Part shown: piece after piece, positions 9,684-16,767 of the stretch
Position numbering within the stretch: the stretch's first letter is position 1
Layout: each line of letters opens with the position of its first letter
Made by a program: the position numbers and the translations under genes
The notes under the pieces: generated by a model
What the model was told of the DNA's origin: nothing
Databases searched by the model: none
Seen by the model: only the letters and a program-made list of their open reading frames with translations
Source: Endozoicomonas sp965232255
Lineage (GTDB): Bacteria; Pseudomonadota; Gammaproteobacteria; Pseudomonadales; Endozoicomonadaceae
Direction of reading: 5' to 3'
NCBI GenBank assembly: GCA_965232255.1
Contig: OZ246962.1
Location: 3,286,001-3,350,000, forward strand
DNA length: 64,000 nucleotides

Positions 9684-10643
9684 ATGAGTGAAGAAAATCA
9701 ACGAGCTTACGAAGCGGTCATGGGTAGCCTGGTGGCTGATGCGGCCTCTTTGGGCTTTCACTGGTTATACGATCAGGAATTAATCGCCCGTTATGGCGGT
9801 AAGCACCCGGAATTCCACCAGACCAATCGTGAGGAGTACCAGGACAAAGGCTACTTTGCCCATGCCGGCAAACAGGTCGGCGATTACTCCAATTACGGCG
9901 CACAGATGCTGGCCATGCAAGAGGCGATTGCTCTGCATGGCGGTTATGACGAGCTGGCTTATATTAAATCGTTTCGGCACTGGTTCGATTTTGGGGGCAG
10001 CTGGCAAGGTTATATCGATCACGCCACCAGAGGTACATTGCTCAACCTGTACCAACTCAAAGCCAACGACAAACCCCTTACGGCCAGCGGTACCGACGAT
10101 ACTGAAAATCCGGCGCTGTCCAAGTTGCCACCGCTGGTGGCGGCCCACTATCAAGACCCGGACCTGATGGCCAAGGTGGTATCGGCGGTACGAGTCACCA
10201 ACAATAACGATACCTCTGTCGCCTATGGCAAAGCCGCGGCCGTGATGTTGCAAAGTGCTATCACCGGCGCTTCGCTGCAAGAGTGCGTGCAACGAGCCAA
10301 GGCCACCGATGCTATTGCCCAGGCTGCCGTTGAAAAAGCCGAGTCCATGATTAAGCAAGACTCGTTATCGGTAGCGGCGGAAGTGGGAATGGACTGCCAT
10401 CTGAACGCTTCTTTCGTGGTGATCTGTCATCTGTTGCTCAACGCCAAGAGCTATCAGCAGGTCATACGTGACAACATTCTCTGCGGTGGCGATAACTGCG
10501 GTCGGGGGATAACGCTCGGTGCCATACTGGCAGCCAGTTTTTACGGTACCGAGGGAGCGATGCCCAGCCTATGGGTCAGCCGGACGCACTTCCCTGCAGC
10601 CAAGTGGCGGCTGCCGTCGGCATTGGGTTTGGACGAGAGTTAG
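9684..10643 (+). CDS. ADP-ribosylglycohydrolase-family protein, J1-crystallin-like
   Basis: The 319-residue product has the all-alpha ADP-ribosylglycohydrolase signature: an N-terminal MGSLVADAASLGFHW helix and a C-terminal GGDNCGRGITLGAILA segment where metal-binding enzymes usually have GDTD(T/S). DraG and ARH3-type members remove ADP-ribose from proteins. The GGDN variant and the LGFHWLYD motif resemble the J1-crystallin-like branch, whose chemistry is less certain. The ATG at 9684 follows AAGGTGA at good spacing; a GTG nine bases upstream is also open. It lies 156 bases after the giant gene on the same strand, so the two may be expressed together. Substrate unknown. Confidence 0.8.
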   Translation: MSEENQRAYEAVMGSLVADAASLGFHWLYDQELIARYGGKHPEFHQTNREEYQDKGYFAHAGKQVGDYSNYGAQMLAMQEAIALHGGYDELAYIKSFRHWFDFGGSWQGYIDHATRGTLLNLYQLKANDKPLTASGTDDTENPALSKLPPLVAAHYQDPDLMAKVVSAVRVTNNNDTSVAYGKAAAVMLQSAITGASLQECVQRAKATDAIAQAAVEKAESMIKQDSLSVAAEVGMDCHLNASFVVICHLLLNAKSYQQVIRDNILCGGDNCGRGITLGAILAASFYGTEGAMPSLWVSRTHFPAAKWRLPSALGLDES

Positions 10644-10703
10644 GAACTACCGTTTAATCCGTCTCTGCACTTACAAAAGTGACCAGAGCCAGGTCAAACA
10701 TAC

Positions 10704-10751
10704 CAGCTTGTCGAAGTCCGGTGGCACCTTCTTTCGATACTTCGACAAGCT
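10704..10751. repeat. REP-like inverted repeat
   Basis: A perfect 12-base inverted repeat: AGCTTGTCGAAG at 10704-10715 and CTTCGACAAGCT at 10740-10751, separated by 24 bases. The right arm belongs to the motif TTTCGATACTTCGACAAGC, which I recognise as a dispersed intergenic palindrome in several proteobacterial genomes. It lies 3' of the ADP-ribosylglycohydrolase-like gene and 3' of the convergent 245-residue gene, a usual place for such elements. Confidence 0.6.
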
Positions 10752-10825
10752 CAGCACTCACGGTGAACGGAAACCGGGAAATAATTCCGGAACAATTCCA
10801 TAGTCAAATGCCAGCAGCGTACCAC

Positions 10826-11563
10826 TTACTGATGATCCTCAATGGCATCGTCCATGGCGTAGTACTCTCTTTCCCTGGCGAGGAATTCGCAGTTTTTTTC
10901 CAGCACATCGAACAGATTAACTGGCTCTGGTTCCTCATCGTTGCCAAGGAGTAGTTTTAGCGGGTCTGCGTCAAAAACCAGTCTGGAAAAGCAAGTCATG
11001 GTTGGTGCCGGACGCTCCCTGTTGAATGAGGGCAGCTCAAAGGTTCGCGGCTCGGTGACAATTTTGAAATCGACCTTAAAATCATGGTATTGCGGCACAT
11101 GTCTCAGGTTCTCACGAACCTCTGTGGGATCGATGATGCTCAGAGTGTACTTGTGCGCTTGCGGACTTTTACTCAATGCCCATTGACAGCTGGCCACGCT
11201 ATTAAGGCATTGTCCACCACTGTCAACAAGCTCTGCACTGTGGTCCGCTTTTAGCTCGATCTGGTGCAGGTAATCGTAAATGTGCGGATTGGCGCAGTGG
11301 CTACCAATGATTCGTTGCCGGACAGACTCCGGCAGCGAGTCCAGAGGTATTGACTCCTGGGGATCTTGCACCATGGCTTTGCTGTCTGGAGGCGATAAAG
11401 TGACTTCCTTGCCAGAAACCATTCCCGACGGACTGGCTGTCGCACCTGGCAACATTTGAGTTGCTGCTGAATTGGGGGAGTTCACAGAATCCACGGCTGC
11501 CTTACCTGTCTGACTTATTGGTGAGTCTGGAATGTAGACCAAGTTATCTAATGGGGCTAGCAC
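10826..11563 (-). CDS. 245-residue orphan with a weak F-box-like segment
   Basis: Unrecognised protein. The first 75 residues are Ser/Pro/Gly/Ala-rich and look disordered. A helical segment at about residues 75-105, beginning IPLDSLPESVRQRII, has the LP-x2-V-x2-II spacing of the first helix of F-box motifs, but the rest of the motif is not clear. The C-terminal part is mixed alpha/beta and very acidic near the end. The frame starts with GTG at 11561-11563 without a good ribosome site, so an internal ATG (about residue 37) may be the true start. It is the last accessory gene before plsX, on the same strand but 60 bases downstream of it. Confidence 0.65.
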   Translation of the reverse strand: MLAPLDNLVYIPDSPISQTGKAAVDSVNSPNSAATQMLPGATASPSGMVSGKEVTLSPPDSKAMVQDPQESIPLDSLPESVRQRIIGSHCANPHIYDYLHQIELKADHSAELVDSGGQCLNSVASCQWALSKSPQAHKYTLSIIDPTEVRENLRHVPQYHDFKVDFKIVTEPRTFELPSFNRERPAPTMTCFSRLVFDADPLKLLLGNDEEPEPVNLFDVLEKNCEFLAREREYYAMDDAIEDHQ

Positions 11564-11622
11564 AGATGAACACTGTCGTTTTACGAGCGATCAATCCAAT
11601 TCATCCGGCAGAAACAGGTTTT

Positions 11623-12657
11623 TCAGTTGGCCGACAGCATGGTCGCCACATCCTGCGCCAGGCGCCCGGGAATGTCGTTATCCACTTCACGTACTGCCTC
11701 GCAAATAGCACGAAAGAAGCCTGCTTCATCGCTATGGCCGTGGCTTTTTATCACAATGCCCTGCAAGCCGAGAAAACTGGCACCGTTGTAAAATACCGGA
11801 TCGATGCCTTGATAGAGACTGCGCAGTATCGGTGCCATCAGCAAGGCAAGAAAACGACGCCACAGGGTTTGGGCAAAGGCTTGTCGCAGTTGGCTGCGAA
11901 TCAGGTTGGCAACACCTTCGCCGGTTTTCAGGGCAATGTTGCCAACAAAGCCATCGCACACCACCACATCTGCCCGGCCAGCAAACACATCGTGACCTTC
12001 AACAAAACCGATGTAGTTAAGACGTTGGTCAGACTTTAACAAGCCGTCAGCCTGGCGCACCTGCTCGTTCCCTTTGATGTCTTCGGTGCCGACGTTTAAC
12101 AGGGCGACCCTGGGTGCAGTTATACCCGCGCTGATCGCCACCCGTCGTGCCCCCATAACGGCAAATTGATAAAGATGTTCCGCAGAGCAATCCACATTGG
12201 CCCCAACGTCCAGTAGTTGGACGCTACCGCCGACGCAGGGAACCGTCGCGGCAATGGCCGGACGATCAATACCGGGAAAGGTTTTCAGGGCAAAACGCCC
12301 CATGGCCATCAGCGCCCCGGTGTTGCCGGCACTGACGCAAGCGGCAGCATTGCCACACGCCAGCTGATCAAGCGCCAGCCACATGGAGCTGTCCTCCCGG
12401 GCCCGCAGGGCAACAGAGGGTTTGTCATCCATCGTGATGATTTTTTCGGCGTGGACCACGGTGATGCGGGAATGAGTCGTGAGATGATCGCTAATCAGTT
12501 GCTGATCGCCCACAAGAATAAGATGTAGATCGGGAAAAGTGTCCAGGGCCTTGATGGCAGCCCGGATGCGAGAACGGGGACCTTCGTCCCCGCTCATGAT
12601 GTCAAGCGCGATGCTCCTTCCTGGAGCTGCTGACCGTCCTGGCAGCAACGGGCTCAC
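11623..12657 (-). CDS. plsX: phosphate acyltransferase PlsX
   Basis: PlsX makes acyl-phosphate from acyl-ACP, the donor used by PlsY at the first step of phospholipid synthesis. The 344-residue product contains the family opening SIALDIMSGDEGPR, where LDVMGGD is usual (a Gly-to-Ser change), the CVSAGNTGALMA motif and the LLNVGTEDIKGNEQ stretch. Its ATG overlaps the rpmF stop by four bases, giving translational coupling. In related bacteria fabD follows immediately; here the next gene is the unrelated 245-residue orphan. Confidence 0.96.
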   Translation of the reverse strand: MSPLLPGRSAAPGRSIALDIMSGDEGPRSRIRAAIKALDTFPDLHLILVGDQQLISDHLTTHSRITVVHAEKIITMDDKPSVALRAREDSSMWLALDQLACGNAAACVSAGNTGALMAMGRFALKTFPGIDRPAIAATVPCVGGSVQLLDVGANVDCSAEHLYQFAVMGARRVAISAGITAPRVALLNVGTEDIKGNEQVRQADGLLKSDQRLNYIGFVEGHDVFAGRADVVVCDGFVGNIALKTGEGVANLIRSQLRQAFAQTLWRRFLALLMAPILRSLYQGIDPVFYNGASFLGLQGIVIKSHGHSDEAGFFRAICEAVREVDNDIPGRLAQDVATMLSAN

Positions 12658-12836
12658 TCGCCCAGTTTGCCTTCAAGCACTTTGCGACCACGGTAGAAGC
12701 CGTCAGCAGTCATGTGATGACGACGATGGGTTTCGCCGGAAGTGGCATCAACAGACAGCTGAGGGGCAGTCAGACTATCGTGGGAGCGACGCATGTCGCG
12801 CTTGGAACGGGTTTTACGGTTTTGCTGAACAGCCAT
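12654..12836 (-). CDS. rpmF: 50S ribosomal protein bL32
   Basis: A 60-residue bL32. It opens MAVQQNRKTRSKRDMRRSHD, the strongly conserved basic start of the family, and contains the typical GETHRRHHMT segment. The cysteine pairs of zinc-binding bL32 variants are absent, as is usual for proteobacterial copies. It sits between yceD (64 bases upstream) and plsX (4-base overlap), the standard yceD-rpmF-plsX order. Confidence 0.98.
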   Translation of the reverse strand: MAVQQNRKTRSKRDMRRSHDSLTAPQLSVDATSGETHRRHHMTADGFYRGRKVLEGKLGE

Positions 12837-12900
12837 GTGTCAACTCTCCTAAAATACTTGCCTTAATACTTTCTCGCCAGGGACTCGGTTCAAAAGTGGT

Positions 12901-13437
12901 TTATCTGGAATCGGATTTCAAGCTGGCCAGGACACTGAACGGATTACGACGTTCTTCCTCTGGCTCAGCGGCATCTGTCCCTTCAGGGTCCGTGGTAAAG
13001 CTCTGTTCTACCTGACAGACCTCGGAAGGATGGTAGGCCACAATTGGAAGACTCAACAGCAGCTCTTCTTCCAGCAGCGGGATCAACTCCATCGGCTCCT
13101 CCTGGAGCATCAGGGGTTCGAAGCCCTCTGGCAGGGATCTGGCCTGTTCGTCAGTCCAAACCCCCATCAGCTTAAATTCGGTGCATACCGGTAAATCAGC
13201 GATATCCAGACAGCGCTGGCAGATCATTTTCAGATCAACCTCAACGCGCCCCTCAAGAACGACTCGATGGTCCTCGCTCATATAAAAATGAAGGAAGACT
13301 TTCACCTCACCCTGATCATCAGCGATACTGGCTGCCAGCTGTTCAAACTGTTTGAGTGCCAGCGTACCTTCAAACTGTGCATCTTGACGCGCTAACTTAC
13401 ACGGGTCAAAAGTTTTGGGTAATTTCCCTGATAACAT
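12901..13437 (-). CDS. yceD: YceD/DUF177 protein (23S rRNA accumulation)
   Basis: A 178-residue YceD. The family is linked to 23S rRNA accumulation and is co-transcribed with rpmF. Recognisable parts are the start MLSGKLPKTFDPCKLA, the central CQRCL motif and the acidic C-terminus. The start matches related proteins, so I keep ATG 13437 even though a strong promoter lies immediately upstream and leaves almost no leader. In Pseudomonas a maf gene usually lies between sppA and yceD; here only 165 non-coding bases separate them. Confidence 0.93.
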   Translation of the reverse strand: MLSGKLPKTFDPCKLARQDAQFEGTLALKQFEQLAASIADDQGEVKVFLHFYMSEDHRVVLEGRVEVDLKMICQRCLDIADLPVCTEFKLMGVWTDEQARSLPEGFEPLMLQEEPMELIPLLEEELLLSLPIVAYHPSEVCQVEQSFTTDPEGTDAAEPEEERRNPFSVLASLKSDSR

Positions 13438-13446
13438 AAGCGCGCA

Positions 13447-13475
13447 ATCCTATGGCAATGGCCGTTTTCTGTCAA
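13447..13475 (-). promoter_or_regulatory. near-consensus sigma70 promoter of yceD-rpmF-plsX
   Basis: Read on the minus strand, a perfect TTGACA (13470-13475) is followed after exactly 17 bases by TAGGAT (13447-13452). The expected transcription start, 6-8 bases downstream, falls at about 13439-13441, only 2-4 bases before the yceD ATG at 13437. The transcript would therefore be essentially leaderless. The sequence match is direct; promoter activity is inferred. Confidence 0.75.
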
Positions 13476-13602
13476 ACGGCATTTTACACGACATGTCAGG
13501 TTTTACGACTTTTTGCCCGCATCCAGCCAGGGTCGGTTTTGCTACCGATCTGGCCGGAGTTCACGGTTCGTTCGAGACGCTCCCGGAAGGTGTCCCGATC
13601 GG

Positions 13603-14589
13603 CTACATTAGCTGAAAGCCGTTACCCAACGCCTCAACAAACGTGGCACTGACACCAGCGCCCAGATTACGGGCAAATCGTTCCAGCGGGGAGAGACGGA
13701 AGGTGAAATCGACGATATCTTCAGCACCCACCACTTCACGGGCGACGTAACTGGCACTGCCCAGGCCATCCACCAGACCCAGCTCACGAGCCTGCTGGCC
13801 AGACCATATCATACCAGAGAAGATGTCCGGATTGTCGGTCAAACGGTCGCCACGTCCGGCCTTTACCGCAGCAATAAACTGCTGATAGATAGTGTCCAGG
13901 GAGATTTGCCACTGAGCAACGGCCGGGCGATCCACCGGCTGGAACGGGTCGAGGAACGCCTTGTCTTTGCCAGCGGTGTAAGCCCTGCGAGTGATTCCCA
14001 GATTGTCCATCGCCTCGACAAAACCAAAGCCGGCGGAAATCACCCCGATGGAACCCACCAGGCTGGCTTTATCGGCATAAATCTTGTCAGCAGCGGCAGC
14101 GATGTAGTAGCCACCGGATGCGCCGATGTCACTGATCACCGCATAAATAGGCTTCTCTTTATGAATGGTGCGCAAACGGCGAATCTCATCATAGATATAG
14201 CCGGACTGCACCGGGCTGCCACCTGGACTGTTGATCCGGACAATAACGGCCTGGGTATTGGCGTCGGCAAATGCGGCGCGCAAGCCAGTCACGACGGTGT
14301 CAGCATTTACGTCGTTGCCGCCAATCTGACCACTGATGTCCACCAGTGCGGTGTGCTCGCCAGAGCTTTCGTTCAGAGAAACATCACTGATTTGCGTGGC
14401 GCTGTAGATGACGGCCACGGAAAAAAACAGCCAGCAAAAAGTCAGTAGCTTAAAGAAAATACCCCAGCGTCTGCTGCGCCGTTGTTCTTGCAAAGCACTT
14501 TTGGCCAGAGACTCCACCAGTCCCCAGGCTCGGCTGTCGTTCAGGCTTTCCTGCCCATCCGGTGTGGAATCCTGCCATTTATCTTGCAT
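13603..14589 (-). CDS. sppA: signal peptide peptidase SppA, short (36K) type
   Basis: A 328-residue S49 serine protease that degrades leftover signal peptides in the inner membrane. One N-terminal membrane helix (around GIFFKLLTFCWLFF) is followed by the ClpP-like fold, with NSPGGSPVQSGY and the nucleophile motif DIGASGGYY. The length fits the short SppA type rather than the double-domain E. coli enzyme. The ATG at 14589 has AAAGAGG at good spacing; a start at 14649 would add 20 unlikely residues. It lies between rluC and yceD on the same strand. The HAD phosphatase usually found between rluC and sppA in Pseudomonas is missing. Confidence 0.94.
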   Translation of the reverse strand: MQDKWQDSTPDGQESLNDSRAWGLVESLAKSALQEQRRSRRWGIFFKLLTFCWLFFSVAVIYSATQISDVSLNESSGEHTALVDISGQIGGNDVNADTVVTGLRAAFADANTQAVIVRINSPGGSPVQSGYIYDEIRRLRTIHKEKPIYAVISDIGASGGYYIAAAADKIYADKASLVGSIGVISAGFGFVEAMDNLGITRRAYTAGKDKAFLDPFQPVDRPAVAQWQISLDTIYQQFIAAVKAGRGDRLTDNPDIFSGMIWSGQQARELGLVDGLGSASYVAREVVGAEDIVDFTFRLSPLERFARNLGAGVSATFVEALGNGFQLM

Positions 14590-14710
14590 ATCAACCTCTT
14601 TATTGTTCAACAAACTCTCCGGGTCCGACCGGCGCTGGCGGCTGATCAAGCAACCAGCATGTTTAAAACATCTGTCGTATTTATGTTTGCGGGTAAATCG
14701 TTAGATCGGA

Positions 14711-15862
14711 TTATGCTTTCTGTTCTTTCAAGGCAGTGAGCACTGCCAGCAACTCCGCCGGTAAAGGCGCCTCAACTTTCAGCAAGCGGCCATCGGGTAG
14801 GGCAAACTGAATGCTGGCCGCATGCAGGAACAGCCGATTCAGGCCAAACTGTTTCTGCTTCTGGTTGTCATCATCCATGCCATACTTTTCATCCCCGGCA
14901 ATCGGGTGACCAGCGTGGAGACAGTGAACGCGAATCTGGTGGGTACGCCCGGTGATGGGGTACGCCTCCACCAGCGTCATATTGCCAAAACGCTCCAGCA
15001 CACGATAAGCGGTACGCGACTGCTTGCCATCCACATGGACGCGCACCATTCGCTCGCCCGATTGCAACACATTCTTCAGCAAGGGCGCATTGACCAGTTG
15101 CTTTCTTACCGGCCATTTGCCAACGACCAGGGCGTGGTACAATTTTTCCACGCGTCCTTTTTGCTGCAACTGATTGTGCAGATGGCGCAACATGCTGCGC
15201 CGCTTGGCAATTACCAGACAGCCGGAGGTGTCTCGATCAAGGCGATGCACCAGCTCCAACGTGCGGTTTTCCGGGCGCAACTGGCGCAGCGCTTCGATCA
15301 CACCATACGAAAGACCGCTGCCGCCGTGCACTGCCAACCCCGAGGGTTTATTGATAATCAGCAGCTGATCATCTTCGTAAAGCACCGCCTGTTCTAACTG
15401 GTGGATGACGTTGTCCGCAGGGCGCACTGGCGCATCTCTTTGGGCCACGGCAACTGGTGGCACCCGCACCTGGTCGTGTAAGGCAAGACGATAATCAGCG
15501 GTTACCCGCTTCTTATTAACCCGTACCTCACCCTTGCGCACGATGCGATAGACTCTGGTTTTGGGGACACCCTTGAGAATTCGCAACAGAAAATTGTCGA
15601 TGCGCTGCCCGACAGCATCTTCATCAATAGTGATAAAAACGACACCTGTCCCCACTGCGGCAATACCGCTGGCGCAAGAATCGGTTTTTTCCTGCACAAC
15701 AGCCGGTTTAGTGGCTGGCGATGCTTTGCCAATGGCTTCACTTTTGGTCACACCATCTTTGGCCACAGCACAGACAACCGATGCCTTTCTCTGCGGTGAT
15801 TGTGAAGTTCCTTTACCGCTTGCCAATCGGTACTTGCCGTTCCTACTGCGCACCTGTTTCAA
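14711..15862 (-). CDS. rluC: 23S rRNA pseudouridine synthase RluC
   Basis: RluC modifies uridines 955, 2504 and 2580 of 23S rRNA in E. coli. The product has an S4 RNA-binding domain (about residues 85-140, with GQRIDNFLLRILKGVP) and a catalytic domain with HRLDRDTSG, which holds the active Asp, and TGRTHQIRVH. It is about 60 residues longer than E. coli RluC because of a Lys/Ser/Ala-rich N-terminal extension. Either this is a real disordered tail or translation starts later, for example at a GTG just before VFITIDED. It is divergent from rne, as in Pseudomonas. Confidence 0.95.
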   Translation of the reverse strand: MKQVRSRNGKYRLASGKGTSQSPQRKASVVCAVAKDGVTKSEAIGKASPATKPAVVQEKTDSCASGIAAVGTGVVFITIDEDAVGQRIDNFLLRILKGVPKTRVYRIVRKGEVRVNKKRVTADYRLALHDQVRVPPVAVAQRDAPVRPADNVIHQLEQAVLYEDDQLLIINKPSGLAVHGGSGLSYGVIEALRQLRPENRTLELVHRLDRDTSGCLVIAKRRSMLRHLHNQLQQKGRVEKLYHALVVGKWPVRKQLVNAPLLKNVLQSGERMVRVHVDGKQSRTAYRVLERFGNMTLVEAYPITGRTHQIRVHCLHAGHPIAGDEKYGMDDDNQKQKQFGLNRLFLHAASIQFALPDGRLLKVEAPLPAELLAVLTALKEQKA

Positions 15863-16767
15863 TCGCCTGAATACCTGTCTGAAATTATCTGCCCGCGCTG
15901 CACCTGGTTTTTCCTATTACGCGAAATGAAATAAAGAAAGCCCACGGCAGTCGTTGCTCTTTTTGGGGAGCCAATATTATCAGTTTTGTGTCATTTGAAG
16001 CACTTACAGATTGCTGATATAGTTGTTGAGCTGTCTGGTTACTATACGAAAGGGCAGTTCGATTTTACGAAGTCTGAGCATAATCTGGCGAGGTAAGGCT
16101 CTACCCACACTCCCCTGTACGGCCAAAAAATAATCTGAGATTGTGGTATTTCCCATCACTATCGGGACAAATAATTTCGGCAATAGTGCGCTTAGGCGGA
16201 TTTCGTGGTAGATGAGCCCGTTGATGTTCTCCCAGAGGGTATCCAACCCTGAAACATTGCTTGACGATTAAAGACCACGGCAACCGCCGTGATAGATGAA
16301 CAGTGCCACCCATGATCAGAGGTTGCGCGCCCGATACCAGGGATGAGGATAAGCGGACGGGTCATACGCTAATTAGAGACTTGTGGATAGTTGAGGTAAC
16401 ATCACGAGTCGGTCAGAAGCGCCCGATCATCGCGTCTCCCTTTTGCATCCGGGCAACATGCGGATGCGGTTTGATGAATCTTTACAGCCGATGACTACTG
16501 GCTGTAAACCTGATAGCTCGTCACTGTCTGGTGACGCAGATATCAGCCTGAGTACCATCGGGTAGCACCGAAAAGTTTGTACTGAAGCTGAAGAAAACCC
16601 GTTGTACGACCACCGAGAGCATGTCCGGTGGCGGGATAGAGGCCGGGTTTTCCCAACTAGCGATGGATTGACCCGCGCATCTACCGAAGCGCTGGATTGA
16701 CCGAAGATCACGAACAACTTTGCGGAAAAACCTCTGAGTAGGGTGGCCATTAGCAAATTGGTACTCT
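15863..16767. other. long rluC-rne intergenic region, no convincing gene
   Basis: This 905-base gap between divergent rluC and rne holds two overlapping minus-strand frames (16004-16246 and 16101-16313) with no family resemblance and no good starts. The rne-proximal part contains clear stem-loops listed separately, so most of it is probably the long rne leader plus the two promoters. Confidence 0.5.
16445..16508 (+). promoter_or_regulatory. paired stem-loops in the rne leader, candidate autoregulatory element
   Basis: Two adjacent hairpins lie 260-323 bases upstream of the rne ATG. The first is GCATCCG (16445-16451) with CGGATGC (16461-16467). The second is TTTACAGCC (16481-16489) with GGCTGTAAA (16500-16508), a 9-bp stem with a 10-base loop. 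In E. coli a long structured rne leader lets RNase E control its own mRNA. Position and structure suggest the same arrangement here, but I cannot show homology to the E. coli hairpins. Confidence 0.5.

Noticed and set aside
16004..16313. Overlapping minus-strand frames in the rluC-rne gap as a degraded transposase
   Set aside because: No DDE motif, terminal repeats or family resemblance; the region is better explained as leader and promoter DNA.
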